A DNA stretch of 7,265 nucleotides from Candidatus Methanofilum arcanum. Lineage in GTDB: Archaea; Halobacteriota; Methanomicrobia; Methanomicrobiales; Methanospirillaceae. Position 1 is the first letter of the stretch, and every line of letters begins with the position of its first letter. The stretch is taken from contig JAITWW010000067.1 in assembly GCA_031285085.1 (NCBI GenBank), forward strand, positions 1-7,265, written 5' to 3'. This document shows, one piece after another, positions 1 through 4,756 of this stretch. The position numbers and the translations under genes are program-made. The notes under the pieces are model-generated. The model did not search any database. It was not told the DNA's origin and was given only the letters and a program-made list of their open reading frames with translations.

Positions 1-743
1 CCCTTTTTTCCCTGACTCTTGACAGATGCAATTGCTTCTAAAACAGCCTCAGGATCTCCAAGATACCTGGATGATATCGGCTTTACATTCTCATCAAGTG
101 TGTATACAAGAGGGATACCAGTTGGAATATTAAGATCAGAGATATCCTCATCTGAGATACTGTCAAGATGCTTCACCACTGCTCGAAGGCTGTTTCCGTG
201 AGCGACAACTAACACGTTTTTCCCTGCACGGATCTGTGGCACAATCTCTTTCTCCCAGTATGGGAGTGTGCGAGCAACATTATCTTTCAAACACTCTCCT
301 TGTGGAATCTCATCTGGAGAAAGATGTGCATACCTGAGATCATAGGCAGGATTTGCAGAATCACCCTCCTCCATCTCAGGAGGGCGAGTATCAAAGCTCC
401 TTCGCCAGATCAAAACCTGCTCCTCTCCATATTTTGCAGCAGTTTCTGCCTTGTTTAATCCGGTTAAAGCCCCATAATGACGTTCATTCAATTGCCATGC
501 CGTAGTGACTGGCATCCACATGAGATCAAGAGCATCTTGAATAAACCAAAGCGTACGGATCGCACGTTTTAGATATGAGGTATAAAGACAATCAAACGAA
601 AAGCCCTCATCGCGTAATAAAACACCAGCATGTGCTGCTTCTCTGCATCCTTTTTCACTCAGATCAACGTCTTTCCACCCAGTAAAACGATTTTCCATAT
701 TCCACAGACTCTCTCCATGGCGAACCAAAACCAATGTATGCAT
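1..743 (-). CDS. gpmA: 2,3-bisphosphoglycerate-dependent phosphoglycerate mutase (3' end cut by window edge)
   Basis: This cytosolic enzyme interconverts 3-phosphoglycerate and 2-phosphoglycerate in glycolysis/gluconeogenesis through a phosphohistidine intermediate. The product opens with MHTLVLVRHGES, so the phospho-acceptor is His9 within the RHGE signature. It continues with FTGWKDVDLSEKG (residues 20-32), YTSYLKRAIRT (54-64), LNERHYGALTG (85-95, with the acid/base Glu87) and AHGNSLRAVVKHL (181-193, with the second catalytic His182). This is the full motif order of the cofactor-dependent family. 247 codons are visible; E. coli GpmA has 250 residues, so only a few codons and the stop lie outside. 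I chose the ATG at 743 because the family normally starts right before this strand. An in-frame ATG at 767 would add eight residues, and neither has a clear Shine-Dalgarno. It is the last gene of the minus-strand run, 60 bases after its neighbour. The identity is seen directly in the motifs. Many archaea use the unrelated cofactor-independent enzyme instead. Confidence 0.95.
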   Translation of the reverse strand, partial: MHTLVLVRHGESLWNMENRFTGWKDVDLSEKGCREAAHAGVLLRDEGFSFDCLYTSYLKRAIRTLWFIQDALDLMWMPVTTAWQLNERHYGALTGLNKAETAAKYGEEQVLIWRRSFDTRPPEMEEGDSANPAYDLRYAHLSPDEIPQGECLKDNVARTLPYWEKEIVPQIRAGKNVLVVAHGNSLRAVVKHLDSISDEDISDLNIPTGIPLVYTLDENVKPISSRYLGDPEAVLEAIASVKSQGKK

Positions 744-803
744 GTACCTACATAACCCGGCTTTCATAAGAAAGATATCGATCTAACACAGTGCCATCCA
801 TCA

Positions 804-1670
804 CTACTTGAGATCCTTTGTTGGAGGAAGAGTGATTGAGCGAACACGTCGTTCTTTCTTTTGAATTGTCGCACGTGAGGTCTGTGAAGCGTACTCAGCA
901 GCATCAATTGCCTGAGTTCCCTGGCTTTTCTTTGAAGATGGAGATGACAATTGAGCTTGATCTGCAGATTTCTTTTTCTTTTTTCGTTTCTTCTTGCCTT
1001 GATGTACAGGAGAAGGGAGCGTATCATCCTGAAGAACACGCTCAGGTTGACTTTTTTTATGTTTTATTCCTTTTGGCTGTTCGAATCCAGAAAATGCAGC
1101 AAGATCTTGCACTGAAAGGGATGTTTTTCCTCCCTTTCCGCCTTTCTTCCCTTTTTCTCTTGGTTTCTCACTCTTTTTTTCTTGTCTTATGCTCTTTTGT
1201 ATATATTCAATATCACGACCCTCAATGGATCTGATATGATCCGCCGCAGAAGCCTCAACACTTGGGCGATCTGAGAGCATCGAAACACGGTGAATGGCTT
1301 CGAGCACATGCACAGATTCCTCTAAAAAACTCAAGATATCCGTAGGATAAAGAACAATTCCATACTCATCAAGCAGATAATCAGCTATATCTTTATGAGT
1401 AAATCCATTTTGGCGAAGTTCGATTACCTCACGTATAAATAAACGCTCAGGACACCCACAAAAAGGCCTCGTCTTGCACGAACATTTCGTAATAAATGCA
1501 CGAAAAAAAGAGAGGTATTGTTCGCGAGAGCGACCGTCAAGCTGATCAAGGCCAGTGCCACTTGCAAGCAGTTCAAGCACTGCTCCATGAAAAGCACCAT
1601 CTGGAACACGATACCTCACGAGTGTTCCAAGTTTTTTCGCATATACAAGCTTCGCTTTTGCAGGAAACAT
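804..1670 (-). CDS. Archaeal protein with CxC-x5-CxC cluster and lysine-rich tail (DUF5814-like, function unknown)
   Basis: The 288-residue product has two parts. Residues 1-130 look folded. An N-terminal segment (MFPAKAKLVYAKKLG, then a GAVLELL stretch) leads to a compact cysteine cluster, CSCKTRPFCGC, with Cys63, Cys65, Cys71 and Cys73. This is followed by a helical, helix-turn-helix-like segment (ELRQNGFTHKDIADYLLDEYG, then ILSFLEESVHVLEAIHRV). From memory this resembles DUF5814, which also occurs attached to archaeal DEAD/DEAH helicases; no helicase motifs are present here. Residues 160-288 are predicted disordered and strongly basic, including KPREKGKKGGKGGK and KKKRKKKKKS. This suggests nucleic-acid or ribosome contact, by inference only. 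The ATG at 1670 is the first usable start, since an in-frame TAA lies just upstream. It starts 25 bases after the DUF2150 gene and precedes gpmA, all on one strand. There is no signal peptide or membrane segment. A metal or Fe-S site at the four cysteines is plausible but unproven. Confidence 0.8.
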   Translation of the reverse strand: MFPAKAKLVYAKKLGTLVRYRVPDGAFHGAVLELLASGTGLDQLDGRSREQYLSFFRAFITKCSCKTRPFCGCPERLFIREVIELRQNGFTHKDIADYLLDEYGIVLYPTDILSFLEESVHVLEAIHRVSMLSDRPSVEASAADHIRSIEGRDIEYIQKSIRQEKKSEKPREKGKKGGKGGKTSLSVQDLAAFSGFEQPKGIKHKKSQPERVLQDDTLPSPVHQGKKKRKKKKKSADQAQLSSPSSKKSQGTQAIDAAEYASQTSRATIQKKERRVRSITLPPTKDLK

Positions 1671-1695
1671 CAGCGTTTACCAAAACCAAGTTGGG

Positions 1696-2337
1696 TTATA
1701 GATCTTCCCCAGCCTGCTCATCAAATCCTTTTAGTGAAGAAAATGCCTCGCTCATCATCTCTATTTGGATAAGCCATTCATTAAACATGGTAGGCTCCAT
1801 ATTGTCTTTGATGTAACGCCCGCAGCAAGATTTCCCATTGATGACATGAGCTCCAATTTTTGATGCAAGATCTAATGCTTTTTCTCCTTCATCTTCACTA
1901 CAAGCACGCCCATCTTTAATGAGATCCTTAATATCTGTTGATTCATAACCGCCATCAAGGTACGTAGTGCATGAAGAGAACACAACAACCAGCTGATCCT
2001 GCATATATGAGATGACATCAACAAGATCCTCTGGCACTTCCTGATCCATGACAATAGAGCCAACCTCCTGAAGCCTACCAACTGTTTCTTCCTTATTGAA
2101 TCTATTATTTTGATAAAGCTTGATTATTTTAAGCACAGCGACGCAGATGTCCTCATTGAATCCAGAAAGTATTGAAAGGCCGTCCGGAAGATCTTCACTA
2201 TCAGTATCACTTCCGAAATCAACTTCTTGCAAACTTTTCATCCAGTTATCCCATCGTTCCTGGCTGTAAAATATGTAGAATAATTTCATGGGGCTTTCTG
2301 ACTCTTTCTGTACCGCCTTCTTTTTCTGTGGAGCCAT
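1696..2337 (-). CDS. DUF2150 family archaeal protein (function unknown)
   Basis: This is a 213-residue soluble acidic protein. After a short basic leader (MAPQKKKAVQKE) comes MKLFYIFYSQERWDNWMKSL (residues 17-36), then an acidic linker, a helical block with CVAVLKIIKLYQNNRFNKEE (65-84), a hydrophobic core helix around LVVVFSSC (116-123), and the stretch GEKALDLASKIGAHVINGKS (151-170). The ERWDNW opening, the 'rf.keea' helix and the 'kigarvingk' block match my memory of DUF2150, a family of uncharacterised proteins restricted to euryarchaea. No catalytic motif is recognisable; Cys171-Cys172 are adjacent but unpaired with others. Start choice is uncertain: I prefer the ATG at 2337, with ATG 2349 and TTG 2355 in frame upstream; a GATGGT element lies about 7 bases before 2337. 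It is probably the first gene of the minus-strand transcription unit, divergent from thiI, and ends 25 bases before the Cys-cluster gene. Confidence 0.8.
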   Translation of the reverse strand: MAPQKKKAVQKESESPMKLFYIFYSQERWDNWMKSLQEVDFGSDTDSEDLPDGLSILSGFNEDICVAVLKIIKLYQNNRFNKEETVGRLQEVGSIVMDQEVPEDLVDVISYMQDQLVVVFSSCTTYLDGGYESTDIKDLIKDGRACSEDEGEKALDLASKIGAHVINGKSCCGRYIKDNMEPTMFNEWLIQIEMMSEAFSSLKGFDEQAGEDL

Positions 2338-2370
2338 TCCACATACCATCAGCAAAATGAGGTAAGAACC

Positions 2371-2392
2371 TTTCCTATTAGTAAAGAGGAAA
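2371..2392 (-). repeat. Imperfect 22-base dyad in the leader of the DUF2150 gene
   Basis: The left half TTTCCTATT (2371-2379) and right half AAGAGGAAA (2384-2392) are complementary at eight of nine positions, separated by the four bases AGTA. It lies 34 bases or more upstream of the chosen DUF2150 start. If transcription starts near 2408 it would fold as a small hairpin in the leader; otherwise it may be a protein-binding site. Both roles are inference. Confidence 0.4.
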
Positions 2393-2407
2393 TAAACATG
2401 AGTAAAA

Positions 2408-2444
2408 TATGGGTAAAAGGGAAAATAAAGATATTATACCCATA
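2408..2444. promoter_or_regulatory. Divergent promoter region with 8-bp inverted repeat flanking an AT-rich element
   Basis: Perfect inverted arms TATGGGTA (2408-2415) and TACCCATA (2437-2444) have centres 29 bases apart and flank GGGAAAATAAAG followed by ATATTATA (2431-2438). ATATTATA reads as TATAATAT on the other strand, so it could act as a TATA box in either direction: toward thiI (start near 2460) and toward the DUF2150 gene (start near 2408). The arms would suit a dimeric regulator overlapping both promoters. The arms are seen directly; the promoter and operator roles are inferred. Confidence 0.4.
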
Positions 2445-2453
2445 AACAACAAA

Positions 2454-2481
2454 AAAGATCCATAACTCAAAGAAAGATCCA
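2454..2481. repeat. Short direct repeat AAAGATCCA upstream of thiI
   Basis: AAAGATCCA occurs at 2454-2462 and again at 2473-2481, a 19-base period, between the AT-rich promoter element and the thiI start. It could be a tandem operator or chance in AT-rich DNA. Its meaning is unproven. Confidence 0.3.
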
Positions 2482-2531
2482 GAGATAGAACTCTGATATC
2501 TGATATAGTGATAGATACAAAACTGAGAAGA

Positions 2532-3740
2532 ATGGAGATAGAGGGTTTGTGCACAGATGTCGTAATACTGAGATATGGTGAACTTTTTTTAAAAAGTGAG
2601 CCTGTTAAGAAGCGTTATCTCGAATATCTCAGACAGCACATCAATGCAGTGCTTCATGCGCAGGAAATATCATTTGTACTACAAGAGTTTCGAGGACGAA
2701 TGCTTGTGTATGTTGCAAAAGAGAGAATGCAAGCAACCTGTGATGCCCTGTCAAAGATCTTTGGAGTGGTATCAATAAGCCCAGGTCTGAAAACAACACA
2801 TGATATTGAAGATATTAAAAAAACAGCAATACTTTGTGCAAAAAAAAGGTTACAACAACATATGAGTTTTGCAGTTCGGGCGCGCCGTGATAGTGTTTTT
2901 GCATATACCAGCCTGTCACTTGCCGCTGATGTTGGCTCTGCATTGTATGATACTATACCTCATCTAAACGTGAACTTGGATAGTCCCGAGTATGAGATCT
3001 TCATTGAGGCGCGAAAAGAAGGTGCTCTTGTGTATGATGAACGAATGAATGGTCCAGGTGGACTGCCACTTGGTACACAAGGGCGTGTTATATCACTGCT
3101 TTCTGCAGGCATTGATTCACCGGTTGCATCATGGCTCATGATGAAGCGAGGTGTGGTGCCTTATTTTTTGCATATCAACACAGGAACATACGGAGGAGAG
3201 GCAATAGAGGCATGTACGATGCAAAACATCTCTTCTCTTTCAATCTGGTCTGGATCATTCCCACTCACGCTTGAGACAATCTTTGCACAACATTTCTTTG
3301 ACTATATTACAAGCAAACCAGATCTCTACCGATACCGCTGTGTGCTGTGCAAACGATTCATGCTTGCATGTGCTCGAGAAGTTGCATGTGAACAAAAAGC
3401 AGCAGGAATTGTGATGGGAGATAATATTGGGCAGGTAGCATCACAGACAATTGATAATCTGTATACTCTTACCTCAGGATTTGATTTTCCCATCTTTCGT
3501 CCACTTCTTACCTATGACAAAGAGGAGATCGTTGCCCTTGCACGAAAGATTGGAACATTTATCGAGGCACCAGGAGATACATCATGTTCTGCAGTTCCAA
3601 AAAAACCATCTATTGCTGCACCAAAGGAAACTATCGATCATCTTGTACAAAAACACTCCCTTGATTCATTCATTGAAGATGCCTTATCATGCAGAAAAGT
3701 TGTACGGGTGCAGCACGGGCGCCAAATAGATGAGATATAA
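2532..3740 (+). CDS. thiI: tRNA 4-thiouridine sulfurtransferase ThiI, archaeal type without rhodanese domain
   Basis: ThiI adenylates U8 of tRNA with ATP and replaces its oxygen by sulfur to give s4U, a photosensor and stabilising base; some homologues also feed thiamine thiazole synthesis. The 402-residue product has an N-terminal ferredoxin-like segment (VVILRYGELFLKSEPVKKRY), a THUMP RNA-binding domain (about residues 60-160), then the PP-loop ATPase domain. The PP-loop reads SAGIDS (191-196), an Ala where SGGxDS is usual. RYRCVLCKRFM carries Cys270 and Cys273, followed by GDNIGQVASQT (about 296-306), RPLLTYDKEEIVALARKIGT, and Cys352 in GDTSCSAVP. There is no C-terminal rhodanese domain, as is normal in methanogens, where the CxxC and a third Cys are thought to handle sulfur or bind an Fe-S cluster. 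The ATG at 2532 is preferred over GTG 2508 (eight residues longer) and TTG 2547; ribosome binding sites are weak for all three. It is probably a single-gene unit. Confidence 0.95.
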   Translation: MEIEGLCTDVVILRYGELFLKSEPVKKRYLEYLRQHINAVLHAQEISFVLQEFRGRMLVYVAKERMQATCDALSKIFGVVSISPGLKTTHDIEDIKKTAILCAKKRLQQHMSFAVRARRDSVFAYTSLSLAADVGSALYDTIPHLNVNLDSPEYEIFIEARKEGALVYDERMNGPGGLPLGTQGRVISLLSAGIDSPVASWLMMKRGVVPYFLHINTGTYGGEAIEACTMQNISSLSIWSGSFPLTLETIFAQHFFDYITSKPDLYRYRCVLCKRFMLACAREVACEQKAAGIVMGDNIGQVASQTIDNLYTLTSGFDFPIFRPLLTYDKEEIVALARKIGTFIEAPGDTSCSAVPKKPSIAAPKETIDHLVQKHSLDSFIEDALSCRKVVRVQHGRQIDEI

Positions 3741-3829
3741 GAGATTGATTACCAAGAGAGCAAGGGAAAACTAGCCTTTATAGGACATTTCTCTCCCAAA
3801 TTACAACTCTAACCAGCTCTTACTATCTC

Positions 3830-3866
3830 TTTTTCTCCCTTATTGCCTCGGTGTGATGGCTTTTTT
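3830..3866 (+). terminator. Oligo-T tracts downstream of thiI
   Basis: About 90 bases after the thiI stop the plus strand carries CTCTTTTTCTCCCTT (T5 at 3830-3834) and then a T6 run at 3861-3866. Archaeal RNA polymerase terminates at such U-rich tracts without needing a strong hairpin, so these likely end the thiI transcript. The rest of 3741-3936 shows no convincing gene. Confidence 0.5.
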
Positions 3867-3911
3867 CGAAATTGTGCTTGTCAAAGATGAATCTCTTCTA
3901 TCAGGAGATGT

Positions 3912-3918
3912 AAAAAAA
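3912..3918 (-). terminator. T7 tract ending the small membrane protein gene
   Basis: The plus strand shows seven consecutive A residues here, giving a T7 run on the minus strand 18 bases after the stop codon of the 65-residue membrane protein. A short inverted repeat ATCTC/GAGAT (3891-3895 and 3905-3909) follows. The tract fits a U-tract archaeal terminator, making this gene its own transcription unit. Confidence 0.5.
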
Positions 3919-3936
3919 GGAGTATGTATCTTTTAT

Positions 3937-4134
3937 TCACCATTCGTCATCTTCAGTTGACAAACGCTGATCCTCTGCCAGCTCCTCTGCTACGTCACCA
4001 GTGGGTGACGAAGGTTCAGCAGGAACAGAGGAGCCAGACCTCATATCCAGGACAATGAGGTAGAGGAAAAGGATAACGATGAGGAGGACGATAATGACAA
4101 GTGTGTAGAAGAAAATGCTAGCAAGTAGGCTCAT
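3937..4134 (-). CDS. Small single-pass membrane protein with acidic C-terminal tail (function unknown)
   Basis: This 65-residue protein begins with one long hydrophobic helix, about residues 4-29 (LASIFFYTLVIIVLLIVILF and on), with no charge before it. Arg32 immediately follows, which by the positive-inside rule suggests N-terminus out and tail in the cytoplasm. The tail (residues 33-65) is Ser/Pro-rich then strongly acidic, ending EDDEW. It is not a typical signal peptide: the helix is too long and has no cleavage-like Ala-x-Ala end. I recognise no family. Evidence that it is real: GAGGTG five bases before the ATG at 4134, a good archaeal ribosome binding site, and a T7 terminator 18 bases past the stop. 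It is isolated, convergent with thiI and divergent from the DUF424-nmd3-taw2 operon. It could be a small subunit or regulator of a membrane complex; this is a guess. Confidence 0.7.
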   Translation of the reverse strand: MSLLASIFFYTLVIIVLLIVILFLYLIVLDMRSGSSVPAEPSSPTGDVAEELAEDQRLSTEDDEW

Positions 4135-4139
4135 AAGGA

Positions 4140-4145
4140 CACCTC
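4140..4145 (-). promoter_or_regulatory. Ribosome binding site of the 65-residue membrane protein
   Basis: On the minus strand the bases read GAGGTG, five bases before the ATG at 4134. This is a strong match to the archaeal Shine-Dalgarno AGGAGGTGA and the main reason to accept this small gene and its start. Confidence 0.65.
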
Positions 4146-4290
4146 ACATTGATCTTTTGCGTGAGTTGCTGTGATAGCTTCATACGTTTTAGGTTGGACT
4201 TGTGTTTGCATGCGTAACCTCTTGGTATGCCGAAGTATCGTAAACTATTGAGCTCCAGATCTCAGTAACTAATTATTATTCATTTCCCCA

Positions 4291-4298
4291 TTTAAATA
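4291..4298 (+). promoter_or_regulatory. Consensus archaeal TATA box (TTTAAATA)
   Basis: TTTAAATA is an exact match to the euryarchaeal box A consensus TTTAWATA. With the usual 25-27 base spacing, transcription would start around 4319-4322, exactly at the paired ATG codons of the small leader ORF. It is the best promoter candidate for the DUF424-nmd3-taw2 operon. The preceding bases (TTCCCCA) are not a good BRE. The rest of 4146-4290 holds no gene I can support. Confidence 0.6.
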
Positions 4299-4321
4299 CC
4301 TGTCTCTTTTGAGGTTGAATG

Positions 4322-4423
4322 ATGGAAAAAACATCCGAACACGAGAGTAACCAGGGGACAGCAAATACGCAAATGAACAACCGTGTGACAGGTATGCAAG
4401 CAAAGCGAACACACCCAGAGTAG
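4322..4423 (+). CDS. Possible 33-codon leader ORF upstream of the DUF424 operon
   Basis: A short ORF starts MEKTSEHESNQG and ends KRTHPE, giving 33 mostly polar residues with no membrane segment or known motif. GAGGT lies six bases before the ATG at 4322, and a second in-frame ATG sits directly before it at 4319. A consensus TATA box lies about 25 bases upstream, so the transcript could be leaderless from this ATG or could include only part of the ribosome binding site. The ORF ends 42 bases before the DUF424 start. It might be a small protein, a regulatory upstream ORF, or simply coding-like sequence inside a small RNA or 5' leader. I recognise no homologue, so it is a candidate only. Confidence 0.35.
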   Translation: MEKTSEHESNQGTANTQMNNRVTGMQAKRTHPE

Positions 4424-4435
4424 TTTTACTTATGA

Positions 4436-4450
4436 TTTTTTCTCCTCCTT
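4436..4450 (+). terminator. Pyrimidine tract between leader ORF and DUF424 gene (possible attenuator)
   Basis: An uninterrupted 15-pyrimidine run, TTTTTTCTCCTCCTT, starts 12 bases after the leader-ORF stop. The T6 part could terminate transcription to give a roughly 120-base short RNA. The CTCCTCCTT part copies the anti-Shine-Dalgarno sequence of 16S rRNA and could pair with GA-rich ribosome binding sites. No stable hairpin precedes it. Its role is inferred. Confidence 0.35.
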
Positions 4451-4465
4451 CGTTGATATATGCAT

Positions 4466-4756
4466 ATGAATATGAAGATTCACCGGACAGGATCTGGTGA
4501 GGTCATCGGAATATGTGATACTGAACTTATTGGAAGCACCTGTGAAGATGAAAAAATATGCATCACTGTTACGAGTTATTTCTTTGGAACAAAGCCAGTA
4601 CCAGCAGATGATATCAAACATGCCCTCAAAGAGGGAGCAAATATCACCATGATTGGAACCCAGACAATCGCACTTGCAATTGAGATTGGGGTTCTTTGTG
4701 AGGAGAATATCGTACTAATTCAAGGAGTACCATATGCGACAATCATCAGATTTTAA
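4466..4756 (+). CDS. DUF424 family archaeal protein (probable translation-associated factor)
   Basis: The 96-residue cytosolic protein starts MNMKIHRTGSGEVIGICD and ends with the pattern NIVLIQGVPYATIIRF. The 'kihr...ge.vaicD.eLiG' opening, the central 'i..alkeganiTmiGtqtialAieiG' helix and the 'GVPyA.i.r' ending match my memory of DUF424, a conserved archaeal family of unknown biochemistry, near its usual length of about 95-100 residues. It is the first clear gene of the operon and overlaps nmd3 by 23 bases, so the two proteins are probably made together; this association points to ribosome assembly or translation, by inference. Three in-frame ATGs (4460, 4466, 4472) compete. I chose 4466 because GTTGAT lies eight bases before it; 4472 fits family starts equally well. 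No catalytic residues are obvious. Confidence 0.85.
   Translation: MNMKIHRTGSGEVIGICDTELIGSTCEDEKICITVTSYFFGTKPVPADDIKHALKEGANITMIGTQTIALAIEIGVLCEENIVLIQGVPYATIIRF
4724..4727 (+). promoter_or_regulatory. Ribosome binding site of nmd3 inside the DUF424 gene
   Basis: AAGGAG, with GGAG at 4724-4727, lies six bases before the ATG at 4734. It sits inside the end of the DUF424 reading frame and fixes the nmd3 start, giving the 23-base overlap. Confidence 0.7.

Noticed and set aside
968..1000. Oligo-A/T tract in the lysine-rich gene as a possible frameshift or terminator
   Set aside because: The reading frame continues intact to the stop at 804 and the tract is explained by consecutive lysine codons.
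836..1234. A 132-residue plus-strand ORF opposite the lysine-rich protein
   Set aside because: Its sequence is the mirror of the lysine-rich tail (Phe/Leu/Ser-rich from AAG and AGA codons read backward); no ribosome binding site or family supports it.
2508..2531. GTG at 2508 as the thiI start
   Set aside because: It is in frame but lacks a ribosome binding site; the ATG at 2532 is preferred, though not decisively.
3856..3960. A 34-codon plus-strand ORF beginning MAFFEIVLVKDE between thiI and the small membrane protein gene
   Set aside because: It starts only two bases after a GGTG, runs through the T6 tract and antisense into the end of the better-supported 65-residue gene, and matches no family I know.
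4186..4240. AGGTT/AACCT pairing with a GCATGC core that looked like part of a structured RNA
   Set aside because: The stem is only 5 bp with a 20-base loop, and no tRNA acceptor or T-loop sequences are present.
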